A stretch of DNA of 33,157 nt from contig QCWC01000002.1 in the NCBI GenBank assembly GCA_013114705.1, positions 1 to 33,157 on the forward strand, given 5' to 3'. This stretch comes from Candidatus Nitrosocosmicus sp. (lineage in GTDB: Archaea > Thermoproteota > Nitrososphaeria > Nitrososphaerales > Nitrososphaeraceae). Shown here in pieces: positions 23,913 through 32,042 of this stretch. Numbering within the stretch: the first letter of the stretch is position 1; every line of letters begins with the position of its first letter. The notes beneath the pieces are model-generated. The model was not told where the DNA came from, made no database searches, and worked only from the letters and a program-made list of their open reading frames with translations. The position numbers and the translations under genes are program-made.

Positions 23913-24760
23913 AAAACCAATTAATTTTCTGTATTATCAGCGTGACGTAAATGATCAAATAGTCTTGAATGCAATATTCTTTGTATAGGTAAAAAACCTA
24001 TTAATAGTTAAGACATACTTGAGCAAGAATTCGAGAATAATGCCAAAGCAGTTGAAGAAGTAAACAATGAAGAATGCAAAAGTCTGAAGCCCGTTCGAGC
24101 TATATAATAAAGCCAAAGGGGTATGGAATTAGGAATACATTCTTATACTTACTAGTAATCCGAATTTGTGAATCAACGCATTTGACAATGTCATAACTAT
24201 TGTGCTAAAATTGAAAGCATAAGACATCTACCTCATTTTTGTCTTACTTGTTCATTAGACCAAACGTTGGTATCATGTTGTTTTAAGAATTTTGATATGA
24301 TTGCTACTTGTCTCGTAGATGATCAAAATTTCCTTTTGTTAAGAATCTTGAACCTTTACTAATGAATATCTCATTTGTGTTTCTGGTTTATAGAACAAAA
24401 ACACAGCAAGTCCGATGAGCTGAAAAAAAAGACCCTTTGTGGAAAAGATTTATACTAATACATAACATTTTTAAAGGAGCAGATCTAGGTGGCAATGACT
24501 GCTCTGATTTAAACTGAATCTTGAGAAGTGAAGTCAAAATTTGTATTGATATATCTATATGGTAAAAGATCTCAATCCCTTTCATTCTTATCGCTTATTG
24601 AAATTCAATAGGTAATTTTCGATATGGAACAATCACTTAATTGAACACCTGTGATCTAGATCATGGTCAAAATATTTTTATGCAAATTTGCCATTACTTG
24701 ATTTCATCTGTTAATCAAAAATGGTCCGGAATTCAAACATTGGGTATAAATCAATTTTTA
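23913..24760. other. Gene-poor stretch of about 850 bp
   Basis: No convincing gene. A 65-codon minus-strand frame at 24388-24585 lacks promoter and domain features. A stop-terminated open stretch near 24020-24100 (reading EQEFENNAKAVEEVNNEEC) has no start codon and could be a decayed gene end. A 12-bp palindrome at 24652-24663 is listed separately. Confidence 0.4.
24652..24663. repeat. Perfect 12-bp palindrome
   Basis: TGATCTAGATCA is fully self-complementary and is followed about 9 bp later by an AATATTTTTATG box. It could be an operator for an unrecognised transcript. A 12-bp palindrome can also arise by chance in a window this size. Confidence 0.6.
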
Positions 24761-25036
24761 TTAATTGTCAAAATGTACTCTCATGGGGAAATTGACTGAT
24801 TCGTGAAAGTGAAGATTTCTTAGCCCCCTCTCATTGGATAGGAAATCCTCAATTTTTCCTGAATAGCGAATAATGTTTCCAGTTGTCTCTGGGTTTATTA
24901 TTTCCGTTACATTCAATGCAATACCATTTTGATAATCGATTTCCCAAAGTTCGTTTCCAATGCTTTCAAGAAGAATATATTCCACAGATTTCGAGGCAGA
25001 TGAGGCTGGAATGTTGCTTTCTTTATCTGTGTTCAA
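24761..25036 (-). CDS. Hypothetical 91-residue protein
   Basis: A TTG-initiated frame. After a polar N-terminus (NTDKESNIPASSASKSVE) it reads as a compact alpha/beta sequence: EYILLESIGNELWEIDYQNGIALNVTEIINPETTG and onward to FHESVNFPMRVHFDN. Strand alternation supports real coding. It has no signal peptide and no known motif. A TTATATTTATTG box near 25065-25076 lies about 33 nt upstream on the minus strand. It diverges from the PRC-barrel-like gene; the overlapping plus-strand frame is treated as a shadow. Confidence 0.5.
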   Translation of the reverse strand: MNTDKESNIPASSASKSVEYILLESIGNELWEIDYQNGIALNVTEIINPETTGNIIRYSGKIEDFLSNERGLRNLHFHESVNFPMRVHFDN

Positions 25037-25186
25037 TCACTTTATTTATACATCTGATAGTTATTATATTTATTGTTAAATTCAAGTTAGTTTGTGATGG
25101 ATAAAAGCACTACAATCTTTCATTCAATATTTCAAAAGATTTTCAATCAGTATGATCTATTTAAGAATTGTTTTATAGTATTTTAT

Positions 25187-25420
25187 ATGTCAAATAATCT
25201 AGATATTAATTGGTCTGATGCAATCAAGAGAGAAGCTAGAGGCCTCAACGACTATGATTTAGGAGAAGTACAAGAAATAAGTGAAGATTATATTGTCACT
25301 GAAAGGGGTATGGTAGATAAGGACAAGTTTATAATTCCCAAAAGCCTAAGTTCTAAATTTGACGGACATACTTTGCATTTGAACTTGTCTCAAGAAGATG
25401 CAAATAAATACAAACAATGA
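25187..25420 (+). CDS. Small PRC-barrel-like protein
   Basis: 77 residues from ATG 25187. The sequence DAIKREARGLNDYDLGEVQEISEDYIVTERGMVDKDKFIIPKSLSSKFDG is typical of small PRC-barrel or DUF2171-like beta proteins: GEV strand, dyvvtERG, then fyIPK and a DGxxL strand. A frame extending upstream to 25094 exists, but the added 31 residues are unlike the domain. CTATTTAAG at 25158-25166 sits about 26 nt before 25187, pointing to the shorter protein. Such proteins occur as stress-related or RNA-processing partners; the role here is unknown. Confidence 0.7.
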   Translation: MSNNLDINWSDAIKREARGLNDYDLGEVQEISEDYIVTERGMVDKDKFIIPKSLSSKFDGHTLHLNLSQEDANKYKQ

Positions 25421-25664
25421 GATTTCCAATTATTGCCCAATTAATTTAGTCAAAATTAAAAAAAAACGGGATTTCAATCCAGTTTTTAATGTCCAGCTAA
25501 TATCTAGAATCGAGTGGAAACGTTTTTTTGTCTATAAAACATTGGAAAAAGTGATTTTACCAGTAATTTCTAAGTAATGGGGAGTATTGAATCTAGTTAG
25601 TTGTACTTGATTACCAAAAGTATTATGGTTTATTAATGAATGATGTATTTGTACAGATGCAGAA

Positions 25665-26063
25665 GTGATTCGTATTATGATAATCGAAGACGAACAGGAC
25701 TTGTTGAATCTTTACAAAGATTTTCTTATAAACAAGGGCTATTACATTTCTGTCACAAATACGACTGCATCCAATATTATGAGCGACTATGAAGAATTCA
25801 AACCCGACTTAGTGATACTTGATTACAAACTACCAGATGGTAAAAATGGACTTGAGGCTGCCAACGAAATCTTCAGCAATTACCCATTTGCATCTATCCT
25901 AATAATATCTGCTTACGATACCGTGAAACAGGCATTTAATGCTGAAAAAAGATTCATTACAAAAAATATAAAACTGCTAATAAAGCCGTTTAAATTATCA
26001 AAGCTAAATGAACTAACTATAGAGCTAGTTAACAGGCAGACCAACAAACATGTCAAAACCTGA
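25665..26063 (+). CDS. Stand-alone response-regulator receiver domain
   Basis: 132 residues forming one CheY-like receiver and nothing else. The acidic pair is E8-D9, phosphoacceptor D53 (VILDYKLPDG), switch residue S82 (ISAYD) and K107 (IKPF). It has no output domain, so it would act by protein contact, like CheY or Spo0F. No histidine kinase is encoded nearby, so the partner lies elsewhere. The GTG start at 25665 gives the complete first strand IRIMIIEDE. Thaumarchaeota of soils carry many such single-domain regulators. Confidence 0.9.
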   Translation: MIRIMIIEDEQDLLNLYKDFLINKGYYISVTNTTASNIMSDYEEFKPDLVILDYKLPDGKNGLEAANEIFSNYPFASILIISAYDTVKQAFNAEKRFITKNIKLLIKPFKLSKLNELTIELVNRQTNKHVKT

Positions 26064-26332
26064 CTGTGATTAGATATTAGATCGGATACAATTAAGTTGA
26101 CATAAATACGTAGAAATTTTACTTCACAATATCTATTTTAGGTATAACTTGATTGGATTAAATCAAATTAACTATTTTGACAAAAAAGCTTTAACCAAAA
26201 TTGATTTAGTAGAACACACATTGCGATTCTTGGAAATTCCAGTATAACCACCTCGTCCATTCTTCTATTACTGACCATGTCTATTACAATCTAATAAAGA
26301 ATCGTCACAAATACTATCTTAGACTGTGAAAT

Positions 26333-27334
26333 ATGACAAGAAGAATCAAGATTAGTATTCAAGCATCACACGAGCAATACCATCCAAGTGACCTATTAGA
26401 AGATGTACTATATATGGAAAAAAAGGGGATAAAACGCTGTTGGACAAGTGATCATTATATGCCCTGGTGGAATTCGGGGGCATCAGGAGGAGCAGCCTGG
26501 CCTTGGATGGGAGCTGCCCTCGCAAAGACTTGTGATTTGGTTTTAGGGACTGGAGTGACAGCTCCTATCTTAAGATATCATCCCGCTATTGTTGCTCAGG
26601 TTTTTGCAACTCTCGCAAGCATGTTTCCAAATAGGGTAATTCTTGGTTTAGGTAGAGGTGAGGCAATGAACGAAGTAACAAGTGGAAATGTTTGGCCCAC
26701 CAATGCAGAACGGTTCGCAATGCTCCGTGAAGCTATCAAATTGATAAAAAAACTGTGGAAAGAAAAATGGGTTACCTTTACAGGTGAATATTACTGGGTG
26801 AAGGATTCACGATTGTACACGAAACCTGATGAACCTATACCAATTTATATTGCTGCAGCAGGAAAACAATCTGCAGAGCTGGCCGGTGAAGAAGGAAATG
26901 GCCTCATTACAACAGAGTCAAACATTGATAAAATAAGGAATAATCTAATACCTGCATTTGAGAAAGGGGAAAGAAAAAGGGAACAAGATCAAAAAGCCAC
27001 CATCAATAAAGAAATAGTATTATTCATCCCTGCCTCATACGATGAAGATGAAGAAAAATCACTTCAATCGATTCGGTTTTGGAGAGGCTCAATGATCAAG
27101 GCATTCTTTGAAACTGATATACATGATCCTAGAAAAATTGAAGAAAATGGATTGATTATTGAAGATGATTCTTTGAAAAAGCATTTGTTTTTGATTAGCT
27201 CTGCAGAGGAGGCAATCAGGAAGATCTCTGCATTTGCCGATGCTGGAATTACCGAGATTGTACTGACAAATTCAAGTCCAAATAAGCAGAAATTAATCGA
27301 CCTGTTGACAGATAGAATAATACCTAGTTTGTAG
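26333..27334 (+). CDS. LLM-class F420-dependent oxidoreductase
   Basis: A 333-residue TIM-barrel enzyme of the luciferase-like monooxygenase superfamily, nearest in pattern to F420-dependent glucose-6-phosphate dehydrogenase. Signatures are KRCWTSDHYMPWW, LVLGTGVTAPILRYHPAIVAQ, FPNRVILGLGRGEAMNE, FAMLREAIKLIKKLW with FTGEYY, and PIPIYIAAAGKQSAELAGEEGNGLITT. The TGVT and GLGRGE segments line the F420 site in Fgd-type enzymes. Thaumarchaeota make F420, so cofactor use is plausible; the substrate is unknown. The start is ATG. It is followed 26 bp later by a convergent mini-gene. Confidence 0.88.
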   Translation: MTRRIKISIQASHEQYHPSDLLEDVLYMEKKGIKRCWTSDHYMPWWNSGASGGAAWPWMGAALAKTCDLVLGTGVTAPILRYHPAIVAQVFATLASMFPNRVILGLGRGEAMNEVTSGNVWPTNAERFAMLREAIKLIKKLWKEKWVTFTGEYYWVKDSRLYTKPDEPIPIYIAAAGKQSAELAGEEGNGLITTESNIDKIRNNLIPAFEKGERKREQDQKATINKEIVLFIPASYDEDEEKSLQSIRFWRGSMIKAFFETDIHDPRKIEENGLIIEDDSLKKHLFLISSAEEAIRKISAFADAGITEIVLTNSSPNKQKLIDLLTDRIIPSL

Positions 27335-27360
27335 ATATGATGACATCCTCGAGTTTAGAA

Positions 27361-27525
27361 TTACCCTCCTCCACCATCTTTTCCACCAGCAGAATTTTCT
27401 ACTTCTAGTTCCTTTAACTCTTCCTCTAATTCAGAGTCTGCTTTTGTTACCGGTTTTAACATCTCTTTCTTTAATTTGTCGCTAGTAGATGACTCTTGGT
27501 TTGATGTTTCGCTACTTTTATCCAT
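27361..27525 (-). CDS. 54-residue acidic, disordered protein with Gly-rich C-terminus
   Basis: A minus-strand frame from ATG 27525 to TAA 27363-27361. The protein has a Ser/Thr/Gln-rich start (MDKSSETSNQESSTSDK), a Lys-rich short helix, a strongly acidic helix (SELEEELKELEVE) and a tail ending AGGKDGGGG. It has no aromatic residues and would be largely disordered with one helix. Overall design (about 55-65 residues, acidic helix, Gly-Gly tail) resembles prokaryotic ubiquitin-like modifiers Pup and UBact, but no ligase or depupylase is seen here and the terminal residue is Gly. It could equally be a small chaperone-binding or linker peptide. It converges with the LLM gene. Confidence 0.6.
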   Translation of the reverse strand: MDKSSETSNQESSTSDKLKKEMLKPVTKADSELEEELKELEVENSAGGKDGGGG

Positions 27526-28069
27526 ACCAATAATGTCAATGTATCTTAGTTAAACTTTCAAACATGTGTTTCAATGTATTATTGTGATATTAACCACTGT
27601 CTGGATTTTGAGGAAAATCAATTGATCAAAATGATAATATGTCATCTGAAATGAAATTTTTGATTCGGATTGCTAGGTATCACAGTCTATAAGGATTTTT
27701 AATGGGTAGGTTTATCAACATGAATTCCGGGGCATATCTTGTATTGACCAACACCGAAAATGTTGGAAATATTTGTTTTGGTCCTTTTAATTTTTCATCG
27801 AATATTAATCTAAAATATTTTTGTATGCTGAGAACAGCCTGTAATTTATTCTCTGGAACTTGGGTAGATCGGCATTACAAATACAGTTTTGTTTTGTTCA
27901 GAACCGTAATCTTCGATAAAGTTACTCCCTAACATCTTTAAATCCCGCCCCATCAGTTTGTTTCGTCTTTCATCAGCTTAAATAAGTGTGGAAATTAAGC
28001 GGAAGACTAATCATAGTCCGCAAATAGTCGCCTCTTAAAATTTATATAGGAAAAAATCTAGTTCTTTGC
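27526..28069. other. Intergenic stretch, about 540 bp
   Basis: A 76-codon plus-strand frame at 27702-27932 has TATA-like DNA too close to its ATG and no domain, so it is not called. The right end contains TTTATATAGG at 28041-28050, the TATA box for the gene at 28070. Nothing else is recognised. Confidence 0.4.
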
Positions 28070-28336
28070 ATGGTTAGTTATAAACCAATTTTAATAGCTG
28101 GTTTAGTCATGATTGTAGCAGGAGTTATTGGTGTAGCAATCACAGCCCCCGTTGTAATTAACGATGCTATACCTGATACAGAATTCAATATTCAGTCTCC
28201 ACCTACTGAAACAGAGTTTCGTAATCCGATGGTTGATGCAGAGGTAATTTCTGTACTTTTGGTTATTGCTGGATGGATTGTAGCCATGTTTGGTTGGGAT
28301 ATGAAAAAGACTAGAAAGGCTCTAATTCCACCTTAA
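28070..28336 (+). CDS. Small membrane protein with two transmembrane helices
   Basis: 88 residues. Helix 1 spans about 7-28 (ILIAGLVMIVAGVIGVAITAPV) and helix 2 about 58-75 (VISVLLVIAGWIVAMFGW). A polar loop of about 30 residues joins them, and a short basic tail (DMKKTRKALIPP) probably faces the cytoplasm, so the loop would be outside. TTTATATA at 28041-28048 lies about 25 nt before the ATG, so it is leaderless. No family is recognised. Confidence 0.7.
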   Translation: MVSYKPILIAGLVMIVAGVIGVAITAPVVINDAIPDTEFNIQSPPTETEFRNPMVDAEVISVLLVIAGWIVAMFGWDMKKTRKALIPP

Positions 28337-28553
28337 TTTTAATTCAAATCTGAATTAACCAATTTTAATTTTCCTGACAGTTTTTTGCCTGCGATTTTTT
28401 TGATAAATCTGTAATACTTTAAAACGAAAAGAACATACTGGGATCAAACCGAATTTAAAAACAAGTATTTGAATTTGGATTCAACAAGTTCAATACGTTA
28501 CCCATCATTATTTTTTGAAACTAGAACAAAATATTAAGATGATTTTGAAAAAG

Positions 28554-28653
28554 CGCCCGGGCCGGGATTCGAACCCGGGTCAAGGGAGTGACAGTCCCCC
28601 ATACTGGACCGGACTTTACAATGCGCTTGTGTGCATTTCTATACTACCCGGGC
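28554..28653 (-). tRNA. tRNA-Asp (anticodon GTC) with an apparent intron in the D-loop
   Basis: On the minus strand the acceptor arms GCCCGGG (28653-28647) and CCCGGGC (28561-28555) pair perfectly, with discriminator G at 28554. The anticodon arm GGGGA-CTGTCAC-TCCCT carries GTC. The T-arm is CCGGG-TTCGAAT-CCCGG and the variable loop has 4 nt. The D-stem GTAT is followed by AG, then about 26-28 extra nt before the GGTCCA that completes the D-loop. The extra piece contains a 5-bp stem AATGC/GCATT. Removing it restores a 72-74-nt tRNA, so it is best read as an intron at a non-canonical site, as known in other archaea. Confidence 0.9.
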
Positions 28654-28768
28654 ACTATAATTTTCGTAAAGGCAAAACTAATTAAAACGTTTTGTTTTAA
28701 ATTATCTTGAATTACTAATAGTACTACAAATTTATCAAGTTTAAATCCCAGTACTATAAACCTAGATT

Positions 28769-29578
28769 ATGCTTAGCCAGTCTGGTGACGATTTTCAATC
28801 AGTGTTCTTTGAACTTGCAGGAGACTTGCGTATCTATATGCTCCTAAAACTGTCATCTAAACCTTATAGATTATCCCAATTGGCCACAGATTTAAACGCA
28901 ACTATGCAAGAATCCCACCGGAATATCAATAGATTAATAGATTCAAAACTGGTCAAGAAAACTGGAGAAGGCGAACTGTTGCTTACTCCTTATGGTGAAA
29001 TAATTGTATCACTTATTCCAAATTTTAATTTTCCATTCAAACATAAGGACTATTTTCAGGAGCATACACTTAGCAATCTTCCGTTAAAATTTATCCAAAG
29101 AATCGGTTCGCTCAATAATTGTGAAGTGGTAGTTGGCGTTATGGCAGTCCTTCAACGCTGGAAGGCAGTTTATAGCAACTCTCAGGAATACATCAGGGAA
29201 GTGATATCCCAAGTACCAATCGATCTTATAGAAACGATTGCTGAAAGAGTCAACAATAATGTAAAGTTTAGCTATATTTTCCCAGCAGACGTTGTAATCC
29301 CAAGGGGGAGGACTGAAATACTCAAAAAACTCGGTTGGAAGAATTTTGTTTCTAAAGGAATAGTGGAACGACGAATGGTAGACAAAATCAATATAGTTAC
29401 GATATTTAATGAAAGAGAATCGTGTATTTCCTTTCCAACATTAAAAGGAGAACCGGATCTAAATGTAATGTTTTACAGCAAAGATAGATCATTTCATGAA
29501 TGGTGCAAAGATTTTTTCGAATATGAGTGGACCAAGGCCAAGCTTTTTGACGAGTCCAAACTTAGTCCAGAAATATAA
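28769..29578 (+). CDS. Winged-helix transcription regulator with FilR1-type domain
   Basis: 269 residues. The first about 85 form an ArsR/MarR-like winged helix (LAGDLRIYMLLKLSSKPYRLSQLATDLNATMQESHRNINRLIDSKLV, then a wing GEGELLLTPYG). The remaining about 170 residues match the layout of the domain first described in methanogen regulator FilR1 (DUF1724): VAVLQRW helix, YIREVISQVP, VNNNVKFSYIFP and a strand-rich end with ERRMVDKINIVTIFNERESCISFP. A signal-responsive repressor or activator is expected; the ligand is unknown. It diverges from the tRNA gene, with about 115 bp between. Confidence 0.85.
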   Translation: MLSQSGDDFQSVFFELAGDLRIYMLLKLSSKPYRLSQLATDLNATMQESHRNINRLIDSKLVKKTGEGELLLTPYGEIIVSLIPNFNFPFKHKDYFQEHTLSNLPLKFIQRIGSLNNCEVVVGVMAVLQRWKAVYSNSQEYIREVISQVPIDLIETIAERVNNNVKFSYIFPADVVIPRGRTEILKKLGWKNFVSKGIVERRMVDKINIVTIFNERESCISFPTLKGEPDLNVMFYSKDRSFHEWCKDFFEYEWTKAKLFDESKLSPEI

Positions 29579-29654
29579 TAACATGTATATGCTCCGTAGA
29601 TTACAATTTGGATGATATCACATTTTTATATTTGTTATATTATTAATTTGATAT

Positions 29655-29885
29655 ATGCCAGAAGCTTTTGTGCTTATGAATGCAGAATTAGGAAGTGAAG
29701 AATCAATTGTGAATGAGTTAAAGAAGATAGATTTAGTAAAACATGTTTATCAGGTTTATGGCGTATATGATATTGTAGCACTTGTTGAGGGTGAAAGCAT
29801 GGACAAAGTAAAAGAAACTATAACATGGAAGCTTAGAAAACTCAATGGTGTGAAATCTACTCTGACTATGATAGTTATGGAGTGA
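29655..29885 (+). CDS. Stand-alone Lrp/AsnC ligand-binding (RAM) domain
   Basis: 76 residues with the complete RAM alpha/beta sandwich and no helix-turn-helix: EAFVLMNAELGSEESIVNELKKI, VYQVYGVYDIVALVEGES, MDKVKETITWKLRKLNGV, STLTMIVME. Such proteins bind amino acids or similar effectors and can join full-length Lrp proteins. A TTTTTATATT box near 29622-29631 is about 28 nt before the ATG, so the gene has its own leaderless promoter. Very common in Thaumarchaeota. Confidence 0.93.
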   Translation: MPEAFVLMNAELGSEESIVNELKKIDLVKHVYQVYGVYDIVALVEGESMDKVKETITWKLRKLNGVKSTLTMIVME

Positions 29886-29978
29886 TCTCCATCTTCTTCG
29901 ATAAACACTCGATCTGATACAATACGGGATAGTTTCTAGATAGCAACTTTAATCTACATCTTTATTTTTTATCTATTT

Positions 29979-30170
29979 ATGAAATTATTCTCCAAGAAAA
30001 AAGATAATAAGGATACTGAAAAAAAAGGCGCTAAAGTATCTAATCAGAAGAAGTGCAAGCATTGTGATATGATGTTTGACGATGATGAAAGATTACGACG
30101 TCATGTGAGAAAGGCTCATAACGAAAGGGGTGGAGACATGCCAAATTTAAACCCGTTTGGACCAAGCTAA
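29979..30170 (+). CDS. Single C2H2 zinc-finger mini-protein
   Basis: 63 residues. A Lys-rich N-terminal arm (KLFSKKKDNKDTEKKGAK) precedes one classical finger C26-x2-C29-x12-H42-x4-H47, followed by a Gly/Pro/Asn tail ending NPFGPS. Finger geometry is the same as finger 2 of the protein at 19468-19755. The basic arm suggests nucleic-acid binding, but one finger alone rarely gives specificity. No operon partner is evident. Confidence 0.85.
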   Translation: MKLFSKKKDNKDTEKKGAKVSNQKKCKHCDMMFDDDERLRRHVRKAHNERGGDMPNLNPFGPS

Positions 30171-30215
30171 TACAACTATGGTTTAAATTTACAATAATTA
30201 TAAACTAATGTTGTC

Positions 30216-31247
30216 ATGTTCCCAATCCATGATGATACTCCTAGAGTAAATGGGCGACCAATTGTTAATTATGGTTTAATCGGTGTCAATATAATTATTT
30301 TTATTTATGAAGTGATACTCACAGGAAATTTTTCAAATAGGATTGTACTAAGTGAGCTATATTCTAACTACGGTTCTATTCCTGATTTGATTTTATCAGG
30401 ACAGAATTTAGGATCGCTTTTTAGCTCAATGTTTATGCATGGTAGTATAGCCCACCTTTTGGGAAACATGTTTTTCCTTTATGTTTTTGGAGACAACTTG
30501 GAGGATAGGTTTGGCCATTTTAGGTATCTATTGTTATATCTCTTATGGGGAGTTATGGCCTCTATTGCTCATAGTGTTTATGCTATTTCTACAGGTGAAG
30601 GTGCTATTCCTGCAATAGGTGCATCTGGTGCAATATCTGGTGTTTTAGGTGCATACTTGATATTTTTTCCACATGCAAAAATACATACCATTATCTTTGC
30701 CTTTTTTATTACTACGGTGAGGATTCCGGCAATAGCCTATATTCCTTTCTGGTTTATCATGCAACTCATTTTTGCTCTTATAGGTCAATCTGGGGGAGTC
30801 GCTTATCTTGCTCACATTGGGGGGTTTTTGATCGGGTTGATATCTGCGTACCTGTGGAAATTCTTATCAAGTTATCTCTTTGGTCGGCGATCATATGAGA
30901 ATCGATACTACAAACCAGGGACTATGAAAACACCAAGAGCAGCATTTGGTATGAGTCGTATTGACACAAACCATATGAATCCTACCAACTTGAACAGCAG
31001 GGATAGAAGACTAAATCCTGAGATAATTTCTGGAGAAAATTTTGTTGATGTAATATTTGAAGACAAAAACGTTCTGTCAAGCTATCAGATAGAAGCTAGT
31101 TTTGACAAAGAAAGACAGATTCTAACGATACACAATCTAGTTACTAATAGGGATTATAGCATTTCTATTCCTCAGCTGCAGAATAATAACTACTTTGTCT
31201 CAAACATATCGGTAATAAATGGAATAGTTCGGATAAGACTTGACTAA
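30216..31247 (+). CDS. Rhomboid-family intramembrane serine protease
   Basis: 343 residues, with a six-helix rhomboid core in about 15-220. Catalytic Ser137 lies in G135-A-S-G138, His200 in AYLAHIGGF, and the oxyanion Asn84 and its His80 in H80-L-L-G-N. The family cleaves membrane proteins near the top of a transmembrane helix. The last about 120 residues form a soluble cytoplasmic extension, first basic (YENRYYKPGTMKTPRAAFGMSR), then a compact beta-rich unit (VDVIFEDKNVLSSYQIEASF to INGIVRIRLD) that may recruit substrate. It precedes the Rieske gene by 180 bp, with that gene having its own promoter. Confidence 0.92.
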   Translation: MFPIHDDTPRVNGRPIVNYGLIGVNIIIFIYEVILTGNFSNRIVLSELYSNYGSIPDLILSGQNLGSLFSSMFMHGSIAHLLGNMFFLYVFGDNLEDRFGHFRYLLLYLLWGVMASIAHSVYAISTGEGAIPAIGASGAISGVLGAYLIFFPHAKIHTIIFAFFITTVRIPAIAYIPFWFIMQLIFALIGQSGGVAYLAHIGGFLIGLISAYLWKFLSSYLFGRRSYENRYYKPGTMKTPRAAFGMSRIDTNHMNPTNLNSRDRRLNPEIISGENFVDVIFEDKNVLSSYQIEASFDKERQILTIHNLVTNRDYSISIPQLQNNNYFVSNISVINGIVRIRLD

Positions 31248-31427
31248 TATAAAAATCAATTATTAGTGCAAAGGTAAAAAGCTGAAAATTCCGGTTATCT
31301 TTATCCACATAGAACAAAATCAAAATATGCTCAAGAATATTCTCCAGCTTGATTGTGACTATGGTGTCTCCACAAGAGAAACCTAAATAAAGATTTATAA
31401 GATATCTTTTTACATTTTTTAAGTATA

Positions 31428-32042
31428 ATGTCTCAACGACAACCTCCAAAAGTTGACGGAGGAAAGATTTCACGTAGAGATTTTTTGAAATTGCTTGCAG
31501 CTGCAGGCACAGTCATGACATTTACACCTTTTGTTGAATGGGGAAAGTTTTTACCTAATCCTAGAGAGGCTGCCGAAGAGAGAGCGAAAGTGGTATTGCC
31601 CGACGGAAGCCAAGCAAATGTAAATTCATTCAAGGTTAATCATGCCGAAGCTATAGTTTATCCACTGTCAGAAGATCCTGTATTAAATGAAGAAGCCTTT
31701 CGAACATGGCAATTTATTAGACTGCCACCAGAGCTAGGTGGCGAAAAGAATGACGCTTCTGCTTTTAGAATGTATAGTATGGTGTGCTTACACTTATGGT
31801 GCCTGTGGAAATACTGGCCCGAAGATGGTAGAAAACGTGGAGAATGTCCATGTCATGGATCAATGTACGATCCTTTGACTGGTGAAGCATTCGCAGGCCC
31901 CGCAGCACTTCAAGCTCCTCCATCGAATGTATTGCCAAGTTTGGACCTAGAGGTCGATGATGAGGGTAACATCTGGATAAAACCACCTAATTGGACTCCG
32001 TCAGGCAATGGGGTTGTCGGATATGGGCGCTTCCTTACATAG
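31428..32042 (+). CDS. Rieske iron-sulfur protein of a bc1/b6f-type complex
   Basis: A 204-residue membrane-anchored 2Fe-2S protein that takes electrons from quinol in complex III. The twin-arginine motif S15-R-R-D-F-L-K precedes a hydrophobic segment (LLAAAGTVMTFTPFV), so it is exported folded through Tat. Cluster ligands are C120-x-H122-x2-C125 and C140-P-C142-H143-G-S; the two cluster cysteines plus the C125/C142 pair able to form the stabilising disulfide are all present. The C-terminus is NIWIKPPNW. TTTATAAG at 31394-31401 gives a near-leaderless transcript. The gene overlaps the start of cytochrome b by 20 bp, a coupled operon. Confidence 0.95.
   Translation: MSQRQPPKVDGGKISRRDFLKLLAAAGTVMTFTPFVEWGKFLPNPREAAEERAKVVLPDGSQANVNSFKVNHAEAIVYPLSEDPVLNEEAFRTWQFIRLPPELGGEKNDASAFRMYSMVCLHLWCLWKYWPEDGRKRGECPCHGSMYDPLTGEAFAGPAALQAPPSNVLPSLDLEVDDEGNIWIKPPNWTPSGNGVVGYGRFLT

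Noticed and set aside
24388-24585. 65-codon minus-strand frame
   Set aside because: No promoter signal and no domain; the peptide looks random.
25094-25186. N-terminal extension of the PRC-barrel-like protein
   Set aside because: The added residues do not resemble the domain, and a box at 25158-25166 fits a leaderless start at 25187.
27702-27932. 76-codon plus-strand frame
   Set aside because: The only TATA-like DNA is about 10 nt from the ATG, and the sequence has no fold pattern or motif.
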